The notes below the pieces were generated by a model. The model was not told the origin of the DNA. It saw only the letters and a list, made by a program, of their open reading frames with translations, and did no database searches. Position numbers and translations under genes: made by a program. Positions 34,233 to 43,780 of a stretch of DNA of 64,000 nucleotides are shown here, in pieces (the first letter of the stretch is position 1; every line of letters begins with the position of its first letter). The stretch is from Mariniradius saccharolyticus AK6. GTDB lineage: Bacteria; Bacteroidota; Bacteroidia; Cytophagales; Cyclobacteriaceae. The stretch lies in NCBI RefSeq assembly GCF_000330725.2, contig NZ_AMZY02000011.1:124001-188000 (forward strand), in the 5' to 3' direction.

Positions 34233-35045
34233 ATGTCCCTTTTTCCAAGCAAAGAAAGGCTCGCCCATATTGTCTTTGAGCACAGTGACAAAGCCTCCCG
34301 GCGGTTTGACATCACGGTGCTTTGGTTGATTCTTCTGAGTGTTTTGGTCGCGATCCTGGATTCTGAGCCTTGGCTACATGCGCGATACAAGAGGGAGTTC
34401 TATTTTTTGGAATGGGCATTCACCATCCTATTTACCATTGAATACATCCTGCGCCTTTACCTAAGCAGCAGAAAACTGGGTTACATCTTTAGCTTCTATG
34501 GAATGGTGGACCTCTTGGCCATCCTTCCCACCTATTTGAGTATTTTTCTGGCCAATACCCAGTTCCTCGTAGTCATTCGTGCACTGAGATTGCTTCGGGT
34601 GGTTCGGATTCTGAAATTGGGAAGGTATGTCAAGGAAGCAGAAATACTCAAGTCCGCGCTGCGAAAAAGCCGTGCGAAAATCCAGATTTTCATCGGTACC
34701 GTATTGACGATTGTACTGATCACAGGCACGTTGATGTTCATTGTAGAAGGGCCTGAAAGTGGGTTTACGAGTATCGGGGTGTCTATGTATTGGGCTATCG
34801 TCACCCTGACCACTGTGGGATACGGCGATATCACACCGATTACGCCGATTGGAAAATTCCTTGCCGCAGTGATCATGTTGCTCGGCTATGCCATCATTGC
34901 AGTGCCGACAGGAATCATCACCTCGGAACTGACGACGAGCTCCAAGCCAACGCCGGATTCGGGCACGAAGGTCTGCAAAACCTGCAAATCAAGGCATTTG
35001 GATGCTGATGCGAACTATTGTAAATACTGCGGAGAGCGGCTGTGA
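34233..35045 (+). CDS. voltage-gated-type potassium channel with C-terminal zinc ribbon
   Basis: A 270-residue ion channel with six membrane segments. The S4-like helix RALRLLRVVRILKLGRYVK (near residues 115-135) has Arg every third residue, and the selectivity filter is TLTTVGYGDI near residue 192, so it is potassium-selective. After S6 (FLAAVIMLLGYAIIAVPTGIITSEL) comes a short linker and a zinc-ribbon with four cysteines: CKTC, then CKYC (residues about 248-268). The ribbon is intracellular and might sense metal or redox state. The stop is one base from the convergent lipoprotein gene. Confidence 0.9.
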   Translation: MSLFPSKERLAHIVFEHSDKASRRFDITVLWLILLSVLVAILDSEPWLHARYKREFYFLEWAFTILFTIEYILRLYLSSRKLGYIFSFYGMVDLLAILPTYLSIFLANTQFLVVIRALRLLRVVRILKLGRYVKEAEILKSALRKSRAKIQIFIGTVLTIVLITGTLMFIVEGPESGFTSIGVSMYWAIVTLTTVGYGDITPITPIGKFLAAVIMLLGYAIIAVPTGIITSELTTSSKPTPDSGTKVCKTCKSRHLDADANYCKYCGERL

Positions 35046-35046
35046 C

Positions 35047-35649
35047 CTATTCCAAAGCCAAAAAAGTCATGCGGTACCTGCCTTCTTTCCCGTAGAGATA
35101 GAGCTTATTGCTTTCGATTTGGTAGACCTTAACCGCACTAAGGTATTCCAAGAATGTATTTTCAAAGTGATGCACAGGTAGCGTATTGGCCACATTGCTC
35201 GGTATCTCTGTAATGCCTTTGGAATCGATCACCATTGAAATCCCATCTGCATCATCTTCGTAACAACCTTCGATGATTCGGGCTATGGTGCGCGCTTCGA
35301 AACTTCGCAAATCCGCGCAATTCCCTGATTCCGAAATTTCCTTTTCAAATTCCAGCGAGATCTTCAGCAAATTGTCAAAATCCTCCCCGTTCAACGCAAA
35401 ATGTGCTATTCGCGCGCTACAGGTCGTATTTTGATCAAACTCGCCCGTTTGTATATCCTGAAAACCAACGAATTCCCATTTTCGATACAATTCAAAATTC
35501 CCCTCTTTGTCAGAAATGTCAAAATCACAAATATGCTTTTGCTTCGGTGGATTTTCCACGATCACTTCTTCGTTAGAAATAGGGATTTCATCCTCCTTGC
35601 AGGAAAAAATAATGACACTGAACAACAGAAAAATCAGGCATCTTGACAT
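35047..35649 (-). CDS. putative lipoprotein of unknown function
   Basis: A 200-residue protein. Starting at the ATG at 35649 it has a lipoprotein signal (CLIFLLFSVIIFSC, Cys near residue 16). The mature part has KWEFVGFQDIQTGEFD near residue 60 and ESNKLYLYGKEGRYRMTFLAL at the end, a pattern reminiscent of META/heat-shock-type lipoproteins, though I cannot confirm it. Three further Cys could form disulphides. It lies 101 bases downstream of lspA on the same strand, so LspA would process this protein's own signal peptide. Confidence 0.65.
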   Translation of the reverse strand: MSRCLIFLLFSVIIFSCKEDEIPISNEEVIVENPPKQKHICDFDISDKEGNFELYRKWEFVGFQDIQTGEFDQNTTCSARIAHFALNGEDFDNLLKISLEFEKEISESGNCADLRSFEARTIARIIEGCYEDDADGISMVIDSKGITEIPSNVANTLPVHHFENTFLEYLSAVKVYQIESNKLYLYGKEGRYRMTFLALE

Positions 35650-35750
35650 ACACCAAAAATAACGAAAAAGCATCCGCTTTATTGGAGAAAACTAGTGCTT
35701 CTTTGAAAATGAAATTAGGAAATCGACAACATTCTACGTCTTCGGCGCGA

Positions 35751-36398
35751 CTATCGATTCTCCTCTCCTTCGATAAATTGCTTTTGGATTTCATCGACTT
35801 CCCCAGGTTGGGCGGGCTTTGGCTCTTCTTTAAAAAATCTCCCCTGGAAAATCAAAATGATACTTACCCCCACAAATATCGAGGCATCGGCAATATTGAA
35901 AATTGGCCAAAGGGCAGTATAGGAACCTCCCCAAACAGGAATCCAATCGGGAAGATAACCTTCCCAAATATCGATGTAAAACATATCGATCACCTGACCA
36001 TGAAACCACGGCGTCGGGGCGTTGTAAGGGGCATTGTTAAGGTAAACCCCATAGAAAATACTGTCGATCAAGTTACCGATCGCGCCGCCTAGAATCATTG
36101 AAATGCAGATGATGTAACCCACATGCATTTTCCTTTTGACAATAAAATACAAATAATACCCGATACCAAACATGGCGATCAGCCTGAAGGTAGTCAGTAT
36201 CATTTTGCCATATTCCGATCCTATCTGCATGCCGAAAGCCATCCCCGGATTGGTGGTGTAGTGGAGCTTGAACCATTCTCCAAAGACTTTGATCTGTCCC
36301 GGTGTACCAAAATCCATGTTGTAATGGACCAGCATTTTGACGATTTGGTCAAGTATGATGACCGCGAGGGCAATGCCGAAATATTTTAGGTATTTCAT
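35751..36398 (-). CDS. lspA: lipoprotein signal peptidase II
   Basis: A 215-residue inner-membrane aspartic protease. The first helix includes ALAVIILDQIVKMLV; the catalytic Asp pair is in GGAIGNLIDSIF and FNIADASIF, and HYTTNPGMAFG is the conserved substrate-site segment. It removes signal peptides from prolipoproteins before the lipidated Cys. The form is longer than the 160-residue E. coli enzyme because of an insertion (NNAPYNAPTPWFHGQ) between helices and a charged tail, which is usual in this phylum. It follows ileS in the same order as in many other bacteria. Confidence 0.93.
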   Translation of the reverse strand: MKYLKYFGIALAVIILDQIVKMLVHYNMDFGTPGQIKVFGEWFKLHYTTNPGMAFGMQIGSEYGKMILTTFRLIAMFGIGYYLYFIVKRKMHVGYIICISMILGGAIGNLIDSIFYGVYLNNAPYNAPTPWFHGQVIDMFYIDIWEGYLPDWIPVWGGSYTALWPIFNIADASIFVGVSIILIFQGRFFKEEPKPAQPGEVDEIQKQFIEGEENR

Positions 36399-36468
36399 GT
36401 ATTTCTTTTCAAAGCCACAGATTTAAGGAATTTTTTGTAGAATCCTGTCCCCGCAGCGCCTAAATTGA

Positions 36469-39400
36469 TTAATTCACTTTTTCAACATTCACTACCAACT
36501 CAAACTCATCCATATCCAAGACGACACCGTCTGCAATCGTCTCAATGATTTCCAAAGACAAAGCCTGGGTCTCGGTTTGGATGTACTTCGCAAAGTTGGT
36601 GATCGCCTGCGTCACCAAATCTGAATGTCGGGAAACTTTAATCTGGATTTTGTCTTGTACTTCCAATCCCATGTCTTTGCGCAGGTTTTGTATCCTGTTG
36701 ACAAGGTCACGGGCGATTCCTTCCTGCTTCAATTCATCCGTAACGGTCACGTCCAAAGCCACGGTGAGTTCCTGGTCGGTGGCCACGGACCAGCCGGGGA
36801 TATCCTGCGAACTGATCAACACCTCCTCAAGCAGGAGCTCGATGGTTTCGCCCTCAACTTGAACATCTATTTTGCCATTTCGCTCGATTCGGGCAATTTC
36901 CTCCTGGCCCCAAGCGTTCACAGCAGCTACCACGAATCGCATCTTTGGTCCTAGTTTTTTGCCCAAAACAGGCAGGTTGGGTTTTACACTTTTTACTAAA
37001 ATCCCGGAAGCATCGTCCAAATACTCGATTTCCTTGATATTGACCTCTGACTTGATCAGATCTTCTACGTGTTGGATTTGGGCTTTTGTTTTGGAATCCA
37101 AAACAGGTACCATGATGCGCTGAAGGGGCTGACGGACTTTGATGCCGATTTTTGGATTTTTCCTCAGCGAGTGAACCAAGGAAGAAATCCGCTGTGCCAA
37201 GTCCATGCTTGCTTCCAAATCCGCATTGATCAACGAGGTGTCTGCCTTGGTCCAATTGGTCAAGTGGATTGACTCAGGAAGGTCGGTGCGTGATTTGGTG
37301 AGGTTTTGGTACAACCATTCCGCATAGAACGGCGCAAATGAAGACATCAATTGCCCAACGACCATCAGGCACTCGTAAAGCGTTTCATAAGCCGCCTGCT
37401 TGTCGGGATTCATATCGCCGCGCCAGAATCGCTTCCTGGCAAGGCGCACATACCAGTTGGACAATTGGTCCACGGTGAAGTTCATGATCGCGCGGGTGGC
37501 CTTGGTGGCGTCATAGTTGTCCATGGCGGCCTCCACGTCCAAGATCAGCGATTGTAGTTTGGAAATGATCCATCTGTCCAGCTCCGGCCTTTCGGCTACG
37601 GGGATGATATTTCGGGGATCGATTACAAACTCATCCAAGTTGGCATAGAGCGCAAAGAAATTGTAGGTATTCTGCAATGTTCCAAAAAACCTACGCTGCA
37701 CTTCCGCTACGCCTTCGAGGTTGAATTTGAGGTTGTCCCAAGGGTTGGCATTGCTCAGCATGTACCAACGCAAGGCATCGGGACCGTATTCCTTGAGGGT
37801 CTTGAACGGATCCACGGCATTGCCCAAGCGTTTGGACATTTTGTTACCGTTTTTGTCCAACACAAGCCCGTTGGCGACGACATTTTTGAAGGCGACCGAA
37901 TCAAACAGCATCCCTGCGATCGCGTGAAGCGTGAAGAACCAGCCCCGCGTTTGGTCGACACCCTCGGCGATATAGTCGGCAGGGAAGTTGGCTTGGAATA
38001 CGTCTTGATTCTCGAACGGATAATGCCACTGCGCGTAGGGCATCGCACCCGAGTCGAACCAAACATCGATCAGGTCAGTCTCCCGGTACATTTTCTGACC
38101 TTTGCTCGAAACCAAAATAACTTCATCCACATAAGGTCTGTGCAGATCGATCTCTTTGCCCTCCCAAGGGGATTTTTGCATAAAGCCCTTTTCGATGGCT
38201 TTCTTCATTTCCGCCTGCAACTCAGTCACGGAACCAATGCAGATTTCTTCCGTGCCGTCTTCGGTTCTCCAAATCGGGAGCGGCGTACCCCAAAAGCGGG
38301 AACGGCTGAGGTTCCAGTCCACCAAGTTTTCCAGCCAGTTGCCAAAGCGACCCGTACCGGTAGCCTCGGGCTTCCAGTTGATCGTTTTGTTCAAGGCAAC
38401 GAGTTGATCCTTGTAGGCCGTAGTTTTGATAAACCAGCTTTCCAGGGGATAGTACAATACGGGCTTGTCCGTCCGCCAGCAATGCGGATAGCTGTGTTCG
38501 TATTTCTCTACCTTGAAGGCTTTGTTTTCGTTTTTGAGGATGATCGAAATGATGATATCGGTGCTCTTATAATCTTTGTCCGACTCATCGTCATCTGTAT
38601 AGTTTTTTACAAAAAAATCATCTGGTCCATAGCTCTTGTGCGCAGTGATACCATGCTCCTGCATTTTGGCTGCGAGGTATTCACCCACGACGTGGATGAA
38701 TTTACCGCGTTTATCTACGACAGGGATATCATTTCCAAGCTCGTCCTTTACAAACACCCCGGGAACGTTATTCTGTACCAAAGTTCTGAAGTCATCCGCA
38801 CCAAATGCTTTCGCCAGGTGAACGATGCCGGTACCATCCTCGGTGGTCACATAATCCCCAGCCACAACCGTAAATGCCGGATGCGGCAATGCCAAAGCGC
38901 CTATTGGGAACAACTGCTCGTATTCCCAGCCCAGCATCTGCTTGCCCTTGAACTCCTCCACGATCTCGTAAGGAATCAACTTGTCACCGGGCTTGTAATC
39001 GGCTACTGCGATTTCCTTTGCCTTCGGGTTGAAATAAGCAGACAACCTGGCTTTGGCCAAGATGGCGAGCATGGGCTCGAATGTGTACGGATTAAATGTT
39101 TTTACTTTGACATAATCGAGGTTTTCACCGATCGCCAAAGCGGAGTTGGAAGGCAAGGTCCAAGGCGTGGTAGTCCAAGCGAGGATGTAGGTATTTTCCT
39201 GTCCCTTGAGTCTAAATTGGGCGGTGACGGAAGTATCCTTCACATCCTTGTAAGTGCCGGGTTGGTTGAGCTCATGCGAACTGAGACCTGTACCTGCTGC
39301 AGGAGAATAGGGTTGGATGGTGTAACCTTTGTACAAAAGCCCTTTTTCATAAAGCCGCTTCAGCAAATGCCAGAGGCTTTCGATATAGTCCGATTCGAAA

Positions 39401-39852
39401 GTGATGTAGGGATTGTCCAAGTCAACCCAATAGCCGATTTTCTCAGTCAAGTCATCCCATTCATTTTTGAAGCGCATGACCGTCTCTCGGCATTTTTGGT
39501 TGTATTCAGCGATACTGATCTTTTTGCCGATGTCCTCCTTGGTGATGCCCAATTCCTTTTCTACCTGCAATTCGATCGGAAGACCATGGGTATCCCAGCC
39601 ACCTTTTCGTTTGACTTGGTATCCCTGGAGCGTCTTGTACCGACAGAAAATATCCTTCAGCGTCCGCGCCATCACATGGTGGATACCCGGAGTACCATTG
39701 GCGGAAGGTGGTCCTTCAAAAAAAGTGAAAGATGGTGACCCGTTCCGATTCGTAATGGACTTATTGAAAATATCGTTGGATTTCCAGAATTGCAGGATAC
39801 TCTCCCCGATTTGGGGATAATCGACTTGTTTGAATTCCTGGTACTTTTTCAC
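36469..39852 (-). CDS. ileS: isoleucyl-tRNA synthetase
   Basis: An 1127-residue class I synthetase. The HIGH-type motif appears as PPSANGTPGIHH near residue 50, GGWDTHGLPIE follows, an editing CP1 domain contains YILAWTTTPWTLPSN, and KMSKRLGN is near residue 670. The long C-terminal anticodon-binding region lacks the zinc finger of E. coli-type enzymes, placing it in the eukaryote-like type common in Bacteroidota. I choose a GTG start at 39852 (VKKYQEFKQVDYP), since the 30 codons upstream are unlike any synthetase. It charges tRNA-Ile and hydrolyses Val-tRNA. Confidence 0.95.
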   Translation of the reverse strand: MKKYQEFKQVDYPQIGESILQFWKSNDIFNKSITNRNGSPSFTFFEGPPSANGTPGIHHVMARTLKDIFCRYKTLQGYQVKRKGGWDTHGLPIELQVEKELGITKEDIGKKISIAEYNQKCRETVMRFKNEWDDLTEKIGYWVDLDNPYITFESDYIESLWHLLKRLYEKGLLYKGYTIQPYSPAAGTGLSSHELNQPGTYKDVKDTSVTAQFRLKGQENTYILAWTTTPWTLPSNSALAIGENLDYVKVKTFNPYTFEPMLAILAKARLSAYFNPKAKEIAVADYKPGDKLIPYEIVEEFKGKQMLGWEYEQLFPIGALALPHPAFTVVAGDYVTTEDGTGIVHLAKAFGADDFRTLVQNNVPGVFVKDELGNDIPVVDKRGKFIHVVGEYLAAKMQEHGITAHKSYGPDDFFVKNYTDDDESDKDYKSTDIIISIILKNENKAFKVEKYEHSYPHCWRTDKPVLYYPLESWFIKTTAYKDQLVALNKTINWKPEATGTGRFGNWLENLVDWNLSRSRFWGTPLPIWRTEDGTEEICIGSVTELQAEMKKAIEKGFMQKSPWEGKEIDLHRPYVDEVILVSSKGQKMYRETDLIDVWFDSGAMPYAQWHYPFENQDVFQANFPADYIAEGVDQTRGWFFTLHAIAGMLFDSVAFKNVVANGLVLDKNGNKMSKRLGNAVDPFKTLKEYGPDALRWYMLSNANPWDNLKFNLEGVAEVQRRFFGTLQNTYNFFALYANLDEFVIDPRNIIPVAERPELDRWIISKLQSLILDVEAAMDNYDATKATRAIMNFTVDQLSNWYVRLARKRFWRGDMNPDKQAAYETLYECLMVVGQLMSSFAPFYAEWLYQNLTKSRTDLPESIHLTNWTKADTSLINADLEASMDLAQRISSLVHSLRKNPKIGIKVRQPLQRIMVPVLDSKTKAQIQHVEDLIKSEVNIKEIEYLDDASGILVKSVKPNLPVLGKKLGPKMRFVVAAVNAWGQEEIARIERNGKIDVQVEGETIELLLEEVLISSQDIPGWSVATDQELTVALDVTVTDELKQEGIARDLVNRIQNLRKDMGLEVQDKIQIKVSRHSDLVTQAITNFAKYIQTETQALSLEIIETIADGVVLDMDEFELVVNVEKVN

Positions 39853-40104
39853 GGTATACAGCGGTTTTTTTACAGAAATTGCGCAAGGCTGTTGCCAAGC
39901 GCAAGATTGGTTAGGTGTTCGCTTGAAGTTTCGGCCAATCAAAACGGCCGTGGCAATTTCCTTCCGAAAAAGGCAAATTTTTGAAAGGCAGGCGCAAAGT
40001 TAAAATAAATTGCAGGAATAGAGGCAAATCGCCCGATAATTCGGAATTCGCTTCAATACTGCATTTACCGAAAAGCCCAATCAAAAATTGATTAGATTTA
40101 AACC

Positions 40105-40557
40105 ATGCAAAAGACCATCTACGCCCCTGAAACCATACAAGAAATAATCCAAAGAATCGACAAACTGAAGCCGACCGATACCCCCTTCTGGGGACAAATG
40201 AATGCCGTGGAAATGCTAACGCACTGCAATATGGCTCATCAATCTATCCTCAAGGCACCACCCTCCGACGAAAAATCCACCCTCAAGCAGTTGGTTTCCA
40301 AGTTCATTTTTTTCAGGATAAAGAATGAATTTCCCCGATTCGCCCGAGGGCCAAAGAGGTTTGACATGAAAGGAAAAGTGAATGCCGAGGCCTTTGAGGA
40401 AGAAAAGTCAAAATACAAGCATATAATTGGCAAATACGGGAAATTGGAAGGAAAGATCGCCGCGATGCATCCGCGCCTAGGGAGACTCAGCCATGCCGAA
40501 TGGGGTCGATTTGTCTGGATGCATGCCGACCACCACCTGCGGCAGTTTGGCCTTTGA
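40105..40557 (+). CDS. DUF1569 family protein (DinB-like fold)
   Basis: A 150-residue protein. FWGQMNAVEMLTHCNMAHQSI gives the first His of a DinB-type metal site, and LSHAEWGRFVWMHADHHLRQFGL gives the second His pair, which matches DUF1569/DinB_2 proteins. They form four-helix bundles and may bind a divalent metal; no activity is assigned. It is convergent with ridA (three-base gap) and preceded by a 250-base gap after ileS. Confidence 0.82.
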   Translation: MQKTIYAPETIQEIIQRIDKLKPTDTPFWGQMNAVEMLTHCNMAHQSILKAPPSDEKSTLKQLVSKFIFFRIKNEFPRFARGPKRFDMKGKVNAEAFEEEKSKYKHIIGKYGKLEGKIAAMHPRLGRLSHAEWGRFVWMHADHHLRQFGL

Positions 40558-40560
40558 GCC

Positions 40561-40938
40561 TTATTTTACCGCGATACAGGAAATCTCCACATTAACGTTT
40601 TTGGGGAGCCGGCTTACCTCTACTGTCTCTCGCGCGGGAGGATTGGTTTTGAAATATTGACCATAGGCCTCATTGATCGTGGCAAACTGGTCCATGTTTT
40701 TGATGAAAATCGAACACTTCACCACATCACCGAAGCCATAGCCCGCTGCACGCAATACCGCCTCGAGGTTTTTCATCACAGCGTGGGTCTCTTCGGTGAT
40801 ATTCTCAATGATCAACTCGCCCGTTGCTGGATCCAAGGCAATTTGTCCCGATACATAGAGCGTGTTGCCAGCTTTTACTGCTTGGCTGTAAGGTCCGATC
40901 GGTGCCGGTGCTTCTTTCGAAAAGATGATTTCCTTCAT
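40561..40938 (-). CDS. ridA: RidA family enamine/imine deaminase
   Basis: A 125-residue protein of the YjgF/YER057c/UK114 family. Family motifs are APAPIGPYSQAV at the N-terminus, LYVSGQIALDP, and PPARETVEVSRLPKNVNVEISCIA at the C-terminus with the catalytic Arg. RidA hydrolyses reactive enamine/imine intermediates such as 2-aminoacrylate from PLP enzymes. It is divergent from kynU with a 133-base gap, a setting that suggests protection of, or service to, kynurenine catabolism. Confidence 0.93.
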   Translation of the reverse strand: MKEIIFSKEAPAPIGPYSQAVKAGNTLYVSGQIALDPATGELIIENITEETHAVMKNLEAVLRAAGYGFGDVVKCSIFIKNMDQFATINEAYGQYFKTNPPARETVEVSRLPKNVNVEISCIAVK

Positions 40939-41071
40939 GATTTTCTATTTTCCCGAAAAATAGGAATCAGAAACCACCTTTGAAAAAAATGCGGTTTTTT
41001 TGAAAGTCCAAAGGTGGTAATTTCGACAACCAAACATCAACTTTCAAGTTTTGTCTTCAAAACCCTTCCAA

Positions 41072-42358
41072 ATGACAACGACCGATTTTGAATATACCGA
41101 GGACTTTGCCAAGCGCATGGACGATTTGGATCCGTTTCGCCATTTCAGGTCGATGTTTCACTTTCCCTACGTCAATGGAAAAGAGGCCATCTATTTCTGC
41201 GGCAACTCGCTCGGATTGCAGCCAAAATCGGTGCGGGAATACTTGGACAGGGAGCTCAAAAACTGGGAATTGATGGCAGTGGATGGCCACTTTCATGGAG
41301 AAGATGCTTGGTACCATGTGCGCAAAAAATCCAAGCCTGCACTGGCGGAGATCGTGGGCGCCCACGAGCACGAGGTCGTTGCAATGAACAACCTTAGCTC
41401 CAACCTGCATTTCCTGATGGTTTCTTTTTACCGCCCAACAAAGGAAAGGTATAAAATCATCACCGAAGCAGGCGCCTTCCCTTCGGACATGTACATGCTG
41501 GAAACCCAAGTCAAATTCCACGGATTTGATCCTGCTGATGCGATCATCGAAGTCGCTCCACGACCGGGTGAATACACGATCCGCACCGAAGACATCCTGG
41601 CGGCGATCGAGGACAACCAAGACGAATTGGCACTTGTGATGATGGCTGGTTTGCAATATTACACAGGTCAGGTTTTTGATATGGAGGCAATCACGAAAGC
41701 CGGGCATGGCATAGGCGTTCCGGTTGGATTTGATTTGGCCCATGCGGCTGGCAATATCCCACTCCGTCTCCACGACTGGGGCGTGGACTTCGCGGCCTGG
41801 TGCAGCTACAAATACCTCAATTCCGGTCCAGGAAACATTTCCGGAATTTTTGTCCACGAACGCCACGCCGACAATACCGAGTTGCCCAGATTCGGGGGCT
41901 GGTGGGGACATGATGAGGCAATCCGGTTCAAGATGGAAAAAGGTTTTGAACCGATGTACGGGGCCGACGGATGGCAGCTTGCCAATTCCAACGTGTTGGC
42001 CTTGGCCGTTCATCAGGCCTCATTGGATATCTTTCAAGAGGCTGGTATGGAAAGACTTAGGACAAAAAGTGAACTATTGACGGGGTATTTGGAGTTTTTG
42101 ATCCGCAAAGTGGGCTTTGCGAATGGCGTATTGGAAATAATTACCCCAAATAATCCAAAGGAAAGAGGTTGTCAGTTATCTTTGCTGGTTCACAAGGGTG
42201 GAAAATTGGTTTTTGACCACCTTTATGCCAACGGCGTAGTGGGTGATTGGCGTCACCCCAACGTAATTAGAGTAGCACCCACACCCCTTTACAATAGCTT
42301 CACGGATGTATTTCGATTTGCAAAGATCCTTGAACATTCCCTACAAAAATTCGCTTAA
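41072..42358 (+). CDS. kynU: kynureninase
   Basis: A 428-residue PLP-dependent hydrolase. The PLP lysine lies in CSYKYLNSGPGNISG near residue 246, and the N-terminal YFCGNSLGLQPKSVREYLDRELKNW and DLAHAAGNIPLRLHDWGVDFA segments match kynureninase. It splits (3-hydroxy)kynurenine to (3-hydroxy)anthranilate and alanine. The start is the ATG at 41072. The kynurenine 3-monooxygenase gene follows after 24 bases and shares a terminator at 43741, so the two form an operon of the tryptophan-to-NAD route. Confidence 0.95.
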   Translation: MTTTDFEYTEDFAKRMDDLDPFRHFRSMFHFPYVNGKEAIYFCGNSLGLQPKSVREYLDRELKNWELMAVDGHFHGEDAWYHVRKKSKPALAEIVGAHEHEVVAMNNLSSNLHFLMVSFYRPTKERYKIITEAGAFPSDMYMLETQVKFHGFDPADAIIEVAPRPGEYTIRTEDILAAIEDNQDELALVMMAGLQYYTGQVFDMEAITKAGHGIGVPVGFDLAHAAGNIPLRLHDWGVDFAAWCSYKYLNSGPGNISGIFVHERHADNTELPRFGGWWGHDEAIRFKMEKGFEPMYGADGWQLANSNVLALAVHQASLDIFQEAGMERLRTKSELLTGYLEFLIRKVGFANGVLEIITPNNPKERGCQLSLLVHKGGKLVFDHLYANGVVGDWRHPNVIRVAPTPLYNSFTDVFRFAKILEHSLQKFA

Positions 42359-42382
42359 TGCTTAGGCGATAGCTCTCAAACC

Positions 42383-43738
42383 ATGAAAAAAAACGAAATC
42401 AGCATCTTGGGTTCTGGACTTATAGGTTCCCTGATGTCCATATACTTGAAGAAAAGAGGACTTGATGTCCAAGTCTACGAAAAACGGGCCGACAATCGGA
42501 AGGTCGAATACAAAGAGGAAGGACGATCCATCAACATGGCGCTCAGCGACCGGGGTTGGAAAGCACTCGACAAGGCAGGTCTGCGCGACAAAGTACTGCC
42601 ACTCACCATACCGATGTATGGAAGGAAAATCCACGACGAGCATGGTAAGACGACTTTTATTCCCTATGGGAAAGAGGGCCAGGCTATCTATTCCATTTCA
42701 AGGGGAAGATTCAACCAACTACTTGTAGAGGAAGCGGAAAAACTGGGCGTCGAAGTCCACTTTGACCACCGGGTGGATGAAATAGACTTGAGGACTAATG
42801 AGATTTTGGTCACCAATCCCGAAGGCATCCAGGAAAAAATACCTTCCAATGTGATCATTGGTGCGGATGGCGCCTATTCCGCTTTACGAAACGCAATGCT
42901 GAAGCAGGTTCGATTTGACTACAAGCAAGAATATATTTCTCATGGCTACAAGGAATTGACGATTCCGGCTACCGAAGCAGGGGAATTTGCGATGGACCCG
43001 AATGCGCTGCATATATGGCCTAGGGGAAGCTTTATGCTGATTGCCCTGCCCAATCCTGACAAGTCATTTACGTGTACGCTTTTTCTTCCCTTCGACGGTG
43101 AACGGGTCTGCTTCGAGAATATCCGGGACGAAAAAGACCTCGTCGGAATGTTTCAGACCTACTTCGACGATGCGTTCCAACTGATGCCTGATTTGGTGGG
43201 GGAATATTTTCGTAACCACACCTCAGCCCTCATCAACATCGAATGCTATCCTTGGATGCTCAAAAACGCCATCCTCATTGGAGATTCATCCCACGCGATG
43301 GTACCGTTCTACGGTCAAGGAATGAACTGCGGCTTTGAGGATTGCTATGTCTTGGACGGCTTGATCGAGAAACTGGGAACGAATGTCTGGGAATTGATTT
43401 TTGCAAAATTCCAAAAAATGCGTAAGCCAAATACTGACGCCATCTCCCAACTCGCGATGGAAAACTTCGAAGAGATGCGCAACGAGGTAGCCGATCCGAA
43501 ATTCCTCATCAGAAAAAAAATCGAAACGAAACTGCACGAGCTGTACCCAAAAGACTGGATTCCACTTTACACGATGGTTACATTCTCGGATATTCCCTAT
43601 TCCGAGGCGTATGCGCAAGGGAAATTGCAGAAAAAAATCATGGACAAAGTCATGTCCAATCCATTGATTACCCAAAACTGGAACAAACTCGATTACGAGG
43701 ACATTGTCAACCAAATGGATAAAGCGAAAGCCTTTTAA
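42383..43738 (+). CDS. kmo: kynurenine 3-monooxygenase
   Basis: A 451-residue FAD-dependent aromatic hydroxylase. The FAD motif is ILGSGLIGSLMSIYLKKRG, EGRSINMALSDRGWKALDKAGL follows, and ILIGDSSHAMVPFYGQGMNCGFEDC is the second FAD motif with the family-specific end. It hydroxylates kynurenine using NADPH and O2. The C-terminal part is hydrophobic-poor, unlike the membrane-anchored eukaryotic enzyme. The gene ends two bases before a strong terminator. Tryptophan dioxygenase and 3-hydroxyanthranilate dioxygenase are not in the window. Confidence 0.95.
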   Translation: MKKNEISILGSGLIGSLMSIYLKKRGLDVQVYEKRADNRKVEYKEEGRSINMALSDRGWKALDKAGLRDKVLPLTIPMYGRKIHDEHGKTTFIPYGKEGQAIYSISRGRFNQLLVEEAEKLGVEVHFDHRVDEIDLRTNEILVTNPEGIQEKIPSNVIIGADGAYSALRNAMLKQVRFDYKQEYISHGYKELTIPATEAGEFAMDPNALHIWPRGSFMLIALPNPDKSFTCTLFLPFDGERVCFENIRDEKDLVGMFQTYFDDAFQLMPDLVGEYFRNHTSALINIECYPWMLKNAILIGDSSHAMVPFYGQGMNCGFEDCYVLDGLIEKLGTNVWELIFAKFQKMRKPNTDAISQLAMENFEEMRNEVADPKFLIRKKIETKLHELYPKDWIPLYTMVTFSDIPYSEAYAQGKLQKKIMDKVMSNPLITQNWNKLDYEDIVNQMDKAKAF

Positions 43739-43740
43739 CT

Positions 43741-43780
43741 AAAAGCCCGATACTACAAAACCTATCGGGCTTTTTTATTT
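43741..43780 (+). terminator. rho-independent terminator of the kynU-kmo operon
   Basis: Perfect 12-bp arms AAAAGCCCGATA (43741-43752) and TATCGGGCTTTT (43763-43774) with a 10-base loop, followed by more T residues. Starts two bases after the kmo stop. Confidence 0.88.
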
